NCBI GenBank assembly: GCA_002346535.1
Contig: DDZZ01000009.1
Coordinates: forward strand, 13,968-77,967
Origin: Opitutales bacterium UBA2995
GTDB taxonomy: Bacteria; Verrucomicrobiota; Verrucomicrobiia; Opitutales; UBA2995
Direction of reading: 5' to 3'
Length of the DNA: 64,000 nucleotides
Shown here piece by piece: positions 45,468 through 54,101 of this stretch; position 1 is the first letter of the stretch, and every line of letters starts with the position of its first letter. The notes below the pieces were generated by a model that worked only from the letters and a program-made list of their open reading frames with translations, had not been told where the DNA came from and searched no databases. The position numbers and the translations under genes were made by a program.

Positions 45468-46541
45468 ATGAGTTCTACGAATGATATTAATGGCGCTAAT
45501 GAGGCGCGGGATGCCCGTGTAAGGGAAATTGTCAACTGGCACTTTTCTCCAGAGACCGGTTGCGATTATTGGCTCGATTGGGCCAGTAAAGCGGATTGGA
45601 ATCCGGTCGAGGAAGTGAAATTCTTTGCGGATATCCTTAAGTTTGATCACTTTGATGATGAGACCTTGCGGAAAGAAATGCCGGAGCGATTTATCCCCAA
45701 GGCATACAATGGTCGGCCGTACAACGTGTTTGAAACCGGTGGCACCACTGGAATGCCCAAACAGCGTGTAGGTTGGGACGATTACAAACATGATTATGAG
45801 GAATTCAGCGACCATTACGGCGATGATTTTTTCCCAAAAGGAGCCAATTGGTTGATGGTAGGTCCCACTGGTCCAAGGCGGTTACGTTTGGCTATAGAAC
45901 ACCTGGCTGCTCACCGGGGAGGCTCTTGTTATTTTATCGATCTGGATCCACGTTGGGTGAAACGCCTGATCAAAAACGGTGAAGTTGGCCAGGCCAAGGC
46001 GTACCAGGAACACGTGGTTGATCAGGCTTCCGCGATTCTCCGCCACCGCAACATACAATGCTTGTTTACGACGCCCAAATTACTTGAAAGTCTGGCAGAG
46101 CGTATGTCGCTTGTAAAAGCTGGGATCAAGGGTGTTTTTGCAGGAGGCACCACCATGACTCCGCAGTATGTGAGGTTCATAAACGAGGAGGTTCTGGAAG
46201 GTCAGATCAATTTTGCGCCCACCTACGGCAATACACTGATGGGATTAGCCATCAGTAAGAAACTGACTCTGGAAGACAACTACAGTCTTACTTATTACGC
46301 ACCCGAACCCCGTGCCGTGCTTCGAGTGGTCAATCCGGTTAATCCCGACGAACTCGTCGATTATGGAGAATACGGCCGCGTGGAACTGACAACCCTTACC
46401 AAGGAATTTTTTGTTCCAAGGTTTCTCGAAAGAGATGAAGCGATTCGTCGCCCTCCGTGTGATGAATTTGCCTGGGATGGAGTTGGCGACGTTCGCCCAT
46501 TCCAGTCAGGCTCTAAAGCCGTAGTCGAGGGCGTATATTGA
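45468..46541 (+). CDS. Short adenylate-forming (ANL-like) enzyme lacking the C-terminal domain
   Basis: A 357-residue protein of the AMP-binding superfamily. The P-loop-like 'FETGGTTGMPKQR' lies at 88-100, and 'APTYGNTLMG' near 253 occupies the place of the YGxTE motif. The usual C-terminal lid of about 100 residues is absent. Short ANL enzymes of this shape, such as EhpF of phenazine biosynthesis, adenylate aromatic acids for later reduction. That analogy is from family knowledge and is not proven here. An iron alcohol dehydrogenase follows 30 bases later, so an acid-activation-plus-reduction step is plausible. Confidence 0.8.
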   Translation: MSSTNDINGANEARDARVREIVNWHFSPETGCDYWLDWASKADWNPVEEVKFFADILKFDHFDDETLRKEMPERFIPKAYNGRPYNVFETGGTTGMPKQRVGWDDYKHDYEEFSDHYGDDFFPKGANWLMVGPTGPRRLRLAIEHLAAHRGGSCYFIDLDPRWVKRLIKNGEVGQAKAYQEHVVDQASAILRHRNIQCLFTTPKLLESLAERMSLVKAGIKGVFAGGTTMTPQYVRFINEEVLEGQINFAPTYGNTLMGLAISKKLTLEDNYSLTYYAPEPRAVLRVVNPVNPDELVDYGEYGRVELTTLTKEFFVPRFLERDEAIRRPPCDEFAWDGVGDVRPFQSGSKAVVEGVY

Positions 46542-46571
46542 TCGCGGATCAATTACCCTTAAGAAGTTAAC

Positions 46572-47720
46572 ATGGTTGATCCCTTTTCATCCAGGCCCTC
46601 TCCGAAACTGATTTTTGGAAACGGGGTGATCAAGGAGCTACCTGGCGAGATTGTACAGTTGGGTGTTAAATCATTGTTGCTGGTGACCGATCCTGGGTTG
46701 GTTAAGGCAGGTCATGTGGAAAAAACATGTGCGCTTCTTAAAGAAGCAGGCATCGGAGTGCATGTATACGAAAATGTGAGCGAAAACCCGACTGAAAGTG
46801 ATGCGGAAGACTGTTGTAATTTTGCAAAAACTAAATCCTTTGACGGGTTTGTAGCTTTGGGAGGCGGAAGCAGTATTGATACTGCCAAAGCCTGTAACTT
46901 TTTACTGACCAATGGGGGCCGGATGAGCGATTACCATGGCTATGGAAAAGCGAAGAATCCTCTGCTCCCGTTCATGGCCATTCCGACAACAGCCGGAACG
47001 GGTAGTGAGTGTCAGTCCTATGCGTTGGTAAGCCGCGACGGTAGCCATGAAAAAATGGCTTGTGGGGATCCTAAAGCCCTTGCCAGATTGGCTATCCTCG
47101 ATCCTGAGATTACGAATACTCAGCCTCGGCCGATTGCTGTCCAGACAGGAATTGATGCTTTAGCCCATGCTCTGGAATCAGCCGTCTCGTCCAAGCGGAC
47201 AGAACTGTCCTCCATGTATTCAGAGGCTGCATTCCGCCACATCCTCCGAGCTATTGACGACATTGTAGATTGCAATCCTCAGGGTGATGACCGTGGGCAT
47301 ATGCTCTTGGGAGCGGCTCTCAGTGGATTGGCAATTGAAAATAGTATGTTGGGTGCTGCTCATGCCTCTGCCAATCCTTTAACAGCACGATACGGTGTAA
47401 TTCATGGAAGGGCCGTTGCCAAAATGTTACCCCATGTAATGCGGTTCAATGAGGGAGTTGAGGGCGCTGCAAGAATATATGAACGTTATTCCGCAATTCT
47501 AAAGGAATTTGGCATTAGTTCCATGTCTCTCATAGATTGGGTCACTCATCTAACTGGGAGAATGCAGGAAATTGATATTACTGCGGACGATTCCGAAATC
47601 CGAGAGCTAGCCTCGGAAGCCAAAGCTCAGTGGACCGGAGATTTTAATCCAAGGCCCGTGGAAGAGTCTGATTATGTTGAATTGTATCGGGCGGCATTCG
47701 CTCTGCCTAAACCAGCTTAA
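46572..47720 (+). CDS. Iron-containing alcohol dehydrogenase
   Basis: A 382-residue cytoplasmic group III alcohol dehydrogenase. The nucleotide-binding 'GGGSSIDTAKACN' is at 97-109 and 'PTTAGTGSE' at 138-146. The four metal ligands are Asp195 and His199 in 'IDALAHALE', His264 in 'GAAHASANPL' and His278 in 'GVIHGRA'. It would interconvert an alcohol and an aldehyde with NAD(P). Sitting between the adenylate-forming enzyme and a propeller lipoprotein, it probably acts on the same intermediate. Confidence 0.93.
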   Translation: MVDPFSSRPSPKLIFGNGVIKELPGEIVQLGVKSLLLVTDPGLVKAGHVEKTCALLKEAGIGVHVYENVSENPTESDAEDCCNFAKTKSFDGFVALGGGSSIDTAKACNFLLTNGGRMSDYHGYGKAKNPLLPFMAIPTTAGTGSECQSYALVSRDGSHEKMACGDPKALARLAILDPEITNTQPRPIAVQTGIDALAHALESAVSSKRTELSSMYSEAAFRHILRAIDDIVDCNPQGDDRGHMLLGAALSGLAIENSMLGAAHASANPLTARYGVIHGRAVAKMLPHVMRFNEGVEGAARIYERYSAILKEFGISSMSLIDWVTHLTGRMQEIDITADDSEIRELASEAKAQWTGDFNPRPVEESDYVELYRAAFALPKPA

Positions 47721-47726
47721 AGGATA

Positions 47727-48929
47727 ATGACTAAAATAGATACGGGGTTGCTCCTTATCGCAGGATTGACCGCTTCCTTGATTTTACCGGGATGTCTTAA
47801 TAATGCTTCCCAAACTGAAGTTCCCGTTGTTGAGGAAGTCTCGAAGCCCGTCTCAACCACTTCCTGGAGTATGTCGCGTGGTGGACCCAATCTATCCGGG
47901 AAAATTCCCGAGCCAGTGCCCGAATCGATGGAAATCGTTTGGACTTACACGGAGGGTAAATACATTTCCGCCGAGGCGGTGATAACCGAACGTCATGTTT
48001 TTGTGGGTACGGAATACGGGGTTTTTATTTGTTTCGATCGACTTTCGGGAGTGGTTCAATGGACTTTCAAATCCGAAGATGCCATTACCGCTGCCCCGGC
48101 TGTCAGTGGAAATTTTGTCTTCATACCATCCAACGATGGGAATCTTTATGCTCTAAACGTGGAGACCGGGGAAGAGTTGTGGGAATTCTCCGCCGACGAT
48201 AAAATAAGCGCCGCTCCCATCGTGACCACGAATCCCAACGGCGGTGAAGAATGGGTATTGGTAAACGGATACGATGGAATCACCCGCTGCCTAAGCTCAA
48301 TGGACGGTTCTACTCTTTGGTCCTACGAAACGGAGGACTTTATCAATGGCGCACCGGCCGTTGTCGATCGCAAGTGGGTGGTATTTGGAGGTTGCGACGC
48401 CCAATTGCACGTAGTTAATTTGGCTGACGGAAACCTGGTCCACAAAATCCCCAATGATTCGCAAATCGTAAATTCAATAGCGACGTATAAGCATATGGCT
48501 TTTTCAGGCAACTATGCGAATCAAGTTGTAGGTTTTGATGTGGAACTGGGAATGATTGCCTGGGTGTATGAGGACAGGAACCTGCCCTTTTTCAGCTCAC
48601 CTGCTGTCAGCGATAAACTCTTGTTTATCGGTTCAAGAGATAAACACCTGCATGCTATCAATCAGGAGACAGGTGAGGCTGCCTGGAAATTTCCTACCGG
48701 TGCGCGGGTAGAAAGTTCGCCCATTGTATTTAACGACGCTGTGGTTGCCGGTTCCAGTGATGGTCGGCTATATGCCTTAAATCTGGACACTGGAGAAGAA
48801 ATCTGGAGGTTTGATTTAGGTGAAGGGCTTCTGGCCTCTCCGGCATACGGTTTTGGAACCCTTATCATCAGCGGTGAAGATGGAACTGTTTTTGCTCTTA
48901 GAGAGACTGCTGCATCGGCCGTTCAATAA
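47727..48929 (+). CDS. PQQ-type beta-propeller lipoprotein (BamB-like)
   Basis: A 400-residue envelope lipoprotein (lipobox 'ILPGC', Cys23). Seven to eight blades carry 'FDRLSGVVQWTF', 'LNVETGEELWEF', 'INQETGEAAWKFPTG' and 'LNLDTGEEIWRFDLG' repeats, the classic BamB/quinoprotein blade pattern. It starts six bases after the alcohol dehydrogenase stop, so it belongs to the operon. It could be a structural propeller or a quinoprotein without its catalytic residues; I saw none. Confidence 0.85.
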   Translation: MTKIDTGLLLIAGLTASLILPGCLNNASQTEVPVVEEVSKPVSTTSWSMSRGGPNLSGKIPEPVPESMEIVWTYTEGKYISAEAVITERHVFVGTEYGVFICFDRLSGVVQWTFKSEDAITAAPAVSGNFVFIPSNDGNLYALNVETGEELWEFSADDKISAAPIVTTNPNGGEEWVLVNGYDGITRCLSSMDGSTLWSYETEDFINGAPAVVDRKWVVFGGCDAQLHVVNLADGNLVHKIPNDSQIVNSIATYKHMAFSGNYANQVVGFDVELGMIAWVYEDRNLPFFSSPAVSDKLLFIGSRDKHLHAINQETGEAAWKFPTGARVESSPIVFNDAVVAGSSDGRLYALNLDTGEEIWRFDLGEGLLASPAYGFGTLIISGEDGTVFALRETAASAVQ

Positions 48930-48946
48930 AAGATTCCCCTGAAACC

Positions 48947-50281
48947 ATGGAAAGCGATTCATCAAAAATTACCAAGACTGTCAAGACCTCCACGAGGGCA
49001 GGTAATTACTTTATTTCCAATTATCCACCGTTTTCATTCTGGTCCGAAGATCATGCGGTGGAGGTGGAGCTTGCGCTTAATTCTGAGCCAAATCCGGAGG
49101 CCAAGCTCGGCTTGTACCACCATATCCCTTTCTGCCGCAAGCGTTGCCATTTTTGTTACTTTCGCGTCTATACCGACAAAAATGCCAAGCAGATCCAGGA
49201 ATACTTGGATGGAACGATAACCGAACTCGAAGCGATGGCTGCGCAACCTTTGATTCAAGGCCGCAAACCATACTTCATATATTTCGGGGGCGGTACTCCT
49301 TCCTATCTTTCGGCCAAGCAGCTCAGTAGCCTCACCGATTCCATGAAAGCTATTCTTCCTTGGGATGAAGCTGAAGAAGTGGCCTTCGAATGTGAGCCGG
49401 GAACCTTAAATCCCAGCAAAATGACCGCGGTGAAGGATATTGGTGTGACACGGCTCAGCCTGGGAGTTGAAAACTTCGACGATCACATTTTGCAAATCAA
49501 CGGACGCGCCCACCGAGCTCCGGAAGTTTACCGTGCATACGAGCGTGCTCAGGCAGAAAACTTTGACCAGATTAACATCGATCTGATTGCAGGTATGCTC
49601 GAGGAGACGGAGGAAAACTGGCAGAGGAATATCGAAAAGACCATCGAACTGTCCCCCGACAGCGTGACCATTTACCAGATGGAAATTCCATATAATACTG
49701 GAATTTACAAAGAGATGAAGGCCAGCGGCCAGTTGGTGGCCCCCGTCGCGGATTGGGAAACCAAACGGCGCTGGGTTAGAGAAGCTTTCGAGGCTCTGGA
49801 AGGTGCCGGCTACTCCATTGCCAGTGGATATACTGCCGTAAAGAACCTTGAGAGAACCAAATTTATTTACCGCGATGAGCTATGGAGTGGGGCGGACCTC
49901 ATTGGATTGGGGGTTGCATCTTTTTCGCATGCAGCCGGTGTGCACTTTCAAAACCTGACGGAAATCGAACCTTACATCGAAGCAATTAGTGCCGGTGAGC
50001 TACCCGTCAAACGGGCCTTTCGGACGACCGAAGAGGAGCGAATGATTCGGGAGTTTATTCTACAGATGAAACTTGGTCATGTAGACCTGAACTATTTTGC
50101 TGAAAAATTCGGGGCAAATCTGCAAGAGCGATTTGAAGACCAGTTTTCCGGCCTGGCTGATGAAGGTCTTCTTCATTTGGAGGCTGGTGAGGTAAAGCTG
50201 ACACGGGATGGCCTTCTTTGTGTCGATAACCTCCTACACGGCTTTTTTTTACAGCAGCACCGTGACTCTAAAATAGTATAA
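48947..50281 (+). CDS. HemN/HemW-like radical SAM protein
   Basis: A 444-residue cytoplasmic protein of the coproporphyrinogen III oxidase-like radical SAM group. 'YHHIPFCRKRCHFCYFRVYT' holds the CxxxCxxC cluster, 'FIYFGGGTPSYLSAKQL' the SAM-binding GGGTP motif, and a HemW-type C-terminal domain follows. The 'CYFRVYTDKN' context differs from canonical HemW ('CDF') and looks like a separate subgroup. No other haem-biosynthesis gene is nearby, so it may be a methyl- or group-transferring enzyme of the cluster rather than a haem enzyme or chaperone. It begins 17 bases after the propeller gene. Confidence 0.88.
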   Translation: MESDSSKITKTVKTSTRAGNYFISNYPPFSFWSEDHAVEVELALNSEPNPEAKLGLYHHIPFCRKRCHFCYFRVYTDKNAKQIQEYLDGTITELEAMAAQPLIQGRKPYFIYFGGGTPSYLSAKQLSSLTDSMKAILPWDEAEEVAFECEPGTLNPSKMTAVKDIGVTRLSLGVENFDDHILQINGRAHRAPEVYRAYERAQAENFDQINIDLIAGMLEETEENWQRNIEKTIELSPDSVTIYQMEIPYNTGIYKEMKASGQLVAPVADWETKRRWVREAFEALEGAGYSIASGYTAVKNLERTKFIYRDELWSGADLIGLGVASFSHAAGVHFQNLTEIEPYIEAISAGELPVKRAFRTTEEERMIREFILQMKLGHVDLNYFAEKFGANLQERFEDQFSGLADEGLLHLEAGEVKLTRDGLLCVDNLLHGFFLQQHRDSKIV

Positions 50282-50314
50282 GCCATAACGTTTCCACTCT
50301 CACCTAATTCTAGT

Positions 50315-50488
50315 ATGGAACAAGTTATTACCGAGGGTATTCCTGAATCCCTTCGCCACTTTGTCACTGAAAACTGTCTAATCTCTGCAAAATCCTTTGA
50401 AATATTTTTTGGGACTGACTTACAGGAGCCGGTAAGAAGCCTTCCTCATCACGATCAGGATATGACATCGACCTTGGCTGATTTTTAA
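50315..50488 (+). CDS. Doubtful 57-residue ORF in the 600-base gap
   Basis: An ATG-started frame of 57 codons ('MEQVITEGIPESLRHFV...') stops at 50488, and the same reading continues past the stop for about 15 codons. There is no good ribosome-binding site. It may be a relic of a longer gene; a faint likeness to CheX-type proteins is not convincing. The rest of 50282-50887 holds the direct-repeat block listed separately and otherwise nothing I can identify. Confidence 0.25.
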   Translation: MEQVITEGIPESLRHFVTENCLISAKSFEIFFGTDLQEPVRSLPHHDQDMTSTLADF

Positions 50489-50830
50489 GAGAGCAGCCTG
50501 ATTGTGGATTGCCAAAAGGAGGGTGGAGCATGATGGAACCTGCTTCAGGGAGGTCTTTTTGCGGGCCAGAAATTCTCATAAAGTTGTCGAGTCGGGATGA
50601 TAGGCATAGTCTTGGATAGCTTTACGGAAGATCAATGGCCGATAATCCGCACAAACAAGGAGCCTCTTGAAGGACTTTTGTACAAGTTTCGGATCAATTT
50701 TGAGAGGTGACCTGTTTGCTTTTTATCCATTTCTTATGAACATCTTTTCGCTACATCGTTAATAGATTTTCATGGTGACGAGTTTTATGGAATATTTAAT
50801 CTGTTTTCCAGAAAGTCGGGTGAACGATTG

Positions 50831-50876
50831 CTTGGATCATGGAAATTTTTCCTTAAGCTTGGTCATCTTTCCTTAA
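50831..50876 (+). promoter_or_regulatory. Imperfect direct repeat upstream of the flavin-enzyme gene
   Basis: TTTCCTTAA occurs at 50848-50856 and again at 50868-50876, exactly 20 bases apart (two helical turns). Each copy is preceded by a related block, CTTGGATCAT and CTTGGTCAT. It lies 12 bases before the gene start and could be an operator or an upstream duplication. Confidence 0.4.
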
Positions 50877-50887
50877 ATTAAATTTTG

Positions 50888-52162
50888 ATGACTTATCCGA
50901 ATTCATACGACGCAATCATTATCGGTGGTGGACCAGCCGGATCTACTGGTGGTGCCATCTTGGCTGAAAAAGGTTGGAACGTACTCATTTTGGAGAAGGA
51001 AAAGTTTCCCCGCTACCATGTGGGAGAGTCTCTCATGCCTTATTGTTATTTCACTTTCGATCGGCTTGGGGTGGTCGATAAGATTAATGAAATGGCATGG
51101 ACGGAAAAACACAGCGTTCAGTTTGTTGGGCAAGACGGAAAAGTCTCCACACCCTTTTATTTTTTCCAGCACTTCGATCACCCCGCGGCTAAGACCTGGC
51201 AAGTGAAACGGGCAGAGTTTGACGAAATGCTCCTCAATAATGCCCGCGAGAAAGGGGCAATTGTTTGGGAGGAAACAGAAGTTACGGAATTTATCATGAA
51301 TGGGGAAGGCGCGATCTCGGGTGTCGTGGCACAACCCAAGGAGGGAGATGCAATTCATCTGAATGCCAGGGTCGTTTTGGATGGATCCGGACGCGAGGCG
51401 GTTTACCATCGAAAGCACCATACAAGAAAACGAGACCCGTATCTTAACAAGATTGCTATCTGGACTCTTTACAAGGGAGCCAAGCGTGATCCGGGACTGG
51501 ACGAAGGCTCGACGACGGTTGCCTATGTGGGGAACAAAGGTTGGTTCTGGAATATTCCTATGGCTAACGATATTGTCAGTTCGGGTGTCGTTGCAGAGCG
51601 GGATTACCTGTTTAAGGACACGCGTGTTCCCAAAGAAATATACGAGCGCGAAATCAAAAACAACAAATGGATCGAAGATCATTTGACTGAAGGCGAACAA
51701 TTTGGTGAGTACTGGGTTACTGGAGAGTATTCCTATCGTGGTGAACATTGCGCTACCGATGGGCTGGTCATGATTGGCGATGCATTCGCATTTCTGGATC
51801 CGATTTTTTCTTCTGGGGTGTTCTTGGCTTTAAAAAGCGCAGAGATGGCAGCAGATGCAGCTGATTTGGCTTTGCAAAAAGAAGGTCCGGTAACCGCGAA
51901 GGCTTTTGAGGAATACGGAGAAAGATTGTGTTCGGCTATCGAAACGATGCGTACTGTTGTCTATGCATTTTATGATAAGGATTTTAGTTTTGCCAGTTTG
52001 CTGAAAGCCAACATGCACTTGCAGGGAACTCTTACCGATTGCCTGATCGGAGATCTGATGGATCGAGATTATTCGGACTTATTCAGTGCCATGAAAGATT
52101 TTGCAAAATTGCCTGAACCTCTTTCTCATGGTCGTGCGAATCTGAATAAAAACTCCGTCTGA
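50888..52162 (+). CDS. FAD-dependent oxidoreductase, halogenase / geranylgeranyl-reductase-like
   Basis: A 424-residue flavoprotein. The ATG at 50888 follows an in-frame TTG. The N-terminal FAD motif is 'DAIIIGGGPAGSTGGAILAE', followed by 'KEKFPRYHVGESLMP', shared by flavin halogenases and geranylgeranyl reductases. 'GWFWNIPM' near residue 220 matches the WxWxIP signature of flavin-dependent halogenases. 'GLVMIGDAFAFLDPIFSSGVFL' is the second FAD-binding segment. It may be a halogenase or a hydroxylase; the catalytic lysine was not assigned. It belongs to the cluster with the radical SAM and GT4 genes, after a 600-base gap. Confidence 0.85.
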   Translation: MTYPNSYDAIIIGGGPAGSTGGAILAEKGWNVLILEKEKFPRYHVGESLMPYCYFTFDRLGVVDKINEMAWTEKHSVQFVGQDGKVSTPFYFFQHFDHPAAKTWQVKRAEFDEMLLNNAREKGAIVWEETEVTEFIMNGEGAISGVVAQPKEGDAIHLNARVVLDGSGREAVYHRKHHTRKRDPYLNKIAIWTLYKGAKRDPGLDEGSTTVAYVGNKGWFWNIPMANDIVSSGVVAERDYLFKDTRVPKEIYEREIKNNKWIEDHLTEGEQFGEYWVTGEYSYRGEHCATDGLVMIGDAFAFLDPIFSSGVFLALKSAEMAADAADLALQKEGPVTAKAFEEYGERLCSAIETMRTVVYAFYDKDFSFASLLKANMHLQGTLTDCLIGDLMDRDYSDLFSAMKDFAKLPEPLSHGRANLNKNSV

Positions 52163-52168
52163 TCCGAT

Positions 52169-53500
52169 TTGGAGAGGACTCTTTTCAGCCTACATCCTTT
52201 GAAATTCACTTTCTTAACGCCCGGCACTGGCAGTTACTATTGTGGCGCATGTATGCGCGACAACGCTTTGGCTATCGAACTCCATAAAGCTGGAGAGGAT
52301 GTGACCATTCTGCCCATGTACTTGCCATTGATTCTCGATGAAAAGCCACTCGAGGGTTTGAAGGATACCCCTATTTTTTTCGGAGGTATCAACGTTTTTC
52401 TGCAGTCTAAATTATCTCTCTTTCGAAAGACTCCGGCCTTCCTGGATAAGCTTTTCAATTCCACAGGATTACTGCGCTTTGCCGCGCGAAACAGTCATAT
52501 GACATCCGCTAGGACGCATGGTGAAATGTGTCTCGACATGCTCAACGTCGAAGAAAGCGGTTTCAAAAAGGAATTTGAAAAGCTTTTGGATTGGCTTGAG
52601 GAAGTAGGAAAACCAGATGTGGTTTGCCTGTCCACCGCCCTTCAAGCCGGACTGGCTGATGAAATTAAAAAGCGATTGGGAGTCCAGATCATACTTTTTT
52701 TTCAGGGAGAAGATTCTTTCTTAGATGGACTGCCAGAACCATTCAAAACACAGTGCTGGGAACGGATGGGTGAAAGGCTTTCCTCGTCCGACATACTGGT
52801 CTCGCCGAGCCATTTTTATTCGAAGTATATGGAGCAACGGCTTGGTTTTTCTATCGGCGAAATTGCGGTTATGCCAAATGGCATAAAACTGGAAGGATTT
52901 GCTAAATCTGACCGGCCACCTGAGTATCCAACTGTCGGGTACCTCGCTCGCATGTGCCGTGATAAGGGTCTGGATGTTATGGTGGATGCATTTATTCATC
53001 TGCGCACCGAGCTTGGAAACTCAGATGCACGGTTGAAAGTTGCAGGAGCCATGACTGCCGGGGATGCAGCACTGGTAAACGAACTCAAAAAGAAAATCAA
53101 AGCGGTTGGTTTGGACGATGATGTTCATTGGTTCCCCAATATTTCACGTGAAGATAAGATTTCATTTTTGCAAAGCCTTACCCTGTTTTCTGTCCCTGTA
53201 GCTTATCCTGAAGCTTTCGGGCTCTACTTGATTGAGGCGATTGCTTGTGGCGTTCCTGTGGTTCAACCCAATAAGGCATCCTTCATTGAGATCGTGAATA
53301 CTACCGGTGGGGGTGTTTGTTATCCCGAAACTGGTCCTAACGCGTTAGCGGATTCTTGGCACAGTTTGCTAAGCGATCCAGCTCGGCGAATTACGATGAG
53401 TGAAACAGGAAGAAAACAGGTGGAAGCTCACTATACTTCCAGTCAAATGAGCCAAAATTTCCTCCACCTGAGCCGTGGTCTCGCGCTTCCTACTTCTTAA
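52169..53500 (+). CDS. Family 4 glycosyltransferase (GT-B fold)
   Basis: A cytoplasmic glycosyltransferase of up to 443 residues. The conserved start 'LKFTFLTPGTGSYYCGACMR' suggests translation may begin at the TTG at 52199 rather than at the TTG at 52169. The C-terminal domain carries 'PTVGYLARMCRDKGLDVMVDA' and the nucleotide-sugar motif 'YPEAFGLYLIEAIACGVPVV' (E-x7-E). It begins seven bases after the flavin-enzyme stop and so is co-transcribed. It may glycosylate the product of the cluster. No acceptor can be inferred. Confidence 0.9.
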   Translation: MERTLFSLHPLKFTFLTPGTGSYYCGACMRDNALAIELHKAGEDVTILPMYLPLILDEKPLEGLKDTPIFFGGINVFLQSKLSLFRKTPAFLDKLFNSTGLLRFAARNSHMTSARTHGEMCLDMLNVEESGFKKEFEKLLDWLEEVGKPDVVCLSTALQAGLADEIKKRLGVQIILFFQGEDSFLDGLPEPFKTQCWERMGERLSSSDILVSPSHFYSKYMEQRLGFSIGEIAVMPNGIKLEGFAKSDRPPEYPTVGYLARMCRDKGLDVMVDAFIHLRTELGNSDARLKVAGAMTAGDAALVNELKKKIKAVGLDDDVHWFPNISREDKISFLQSLTLFSVPVAYPEAFGLYLIEAIACGVPVVQPNKASFIEIVNTTGGGVCYPETGPNALADSWHSLLSDPARRITMSETGRKQVEAHYTSSQMSQNFLHLSRGLALPTS

Positions 53501-53511
53501 TTTCCTATGGT

Positions 53512-53956
53512 ATGGAACTTCCAAAATTCTTTCATTTTATTCACAACCGTCGAGTCGAGCCGAGTGGACCGATACTGACAGGGCTGGCATCGTGCATTTT
53601 ACTGCATTCTGCGGTATGCCGATGAGCCTGAACATGCTTTTTGGCGCTCTTTAGGTCTGCCTTTTCATTCGAGAGATGAGGAGGACAAAACCGGTTAACT
53701 CAGACTCAATGTAAGTTACAACTTTTCCAAGCTGGTTAGCTTGGAGCAGGTGCTTACGATTGAAATTCGAATTCTTAGGGTCAGTAATACCACATTGCGC
53801 TGCGGTTTTTGGATATTCGATGACGAAGGAACTGAAAACGGTATGTTAGCTGTTGGTGAACTGGTGATTATCCATGTTGATCTTGGCCCGGTAGCGCAAC
53901 ACATGCCTAATGCATTATCGGCCACAACCGATATAGGTGATTTGGCTTTCGATTGA
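53512..53956 (+). pseudogene. Relic of a hotdog-fold acyl-CoA thioesterase
   Basis: Frames must be switched at least three times: 'MELPKFFHFIHNRRVE', then 'TDTDRAGIVHFTAF', then 'LRYADEPEHAFWRSLGLPFH', then after a stop 'VSYNFSKLVSLEQVLTIEIR' and 'AVGELVIIHVDLG'. These are the YbgC/FcbC-type 4-hydroxybenzoyl-CoA thioesterase motifs, with the catalytic Asp in the D-x-A-G-I-V-H segment intact. The gene is full length but frameshifted. It accounts for most of the gap 53501-54101. Confidence 0.85.
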
Positions 53957-54101
53957 TCTTTACTTCGGTTAGGGGATGCCTTTTACGAGATCCGAAATAG
54001 TTTTTGGCAACCTTCATTTATCGAGAATAAACCCGATAGCAGTTTTATTCGATTTTATGGACCCTTCTGATACCCGCCTCACTTTAGCAGTGCCGAAGTG
54101 A

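Noticed and set aside
50364..50579. A 71-codon minus-strand frame in the 50.3-50.9 kb gap
   Set aside because: No start signal, domain or conservation is visible.
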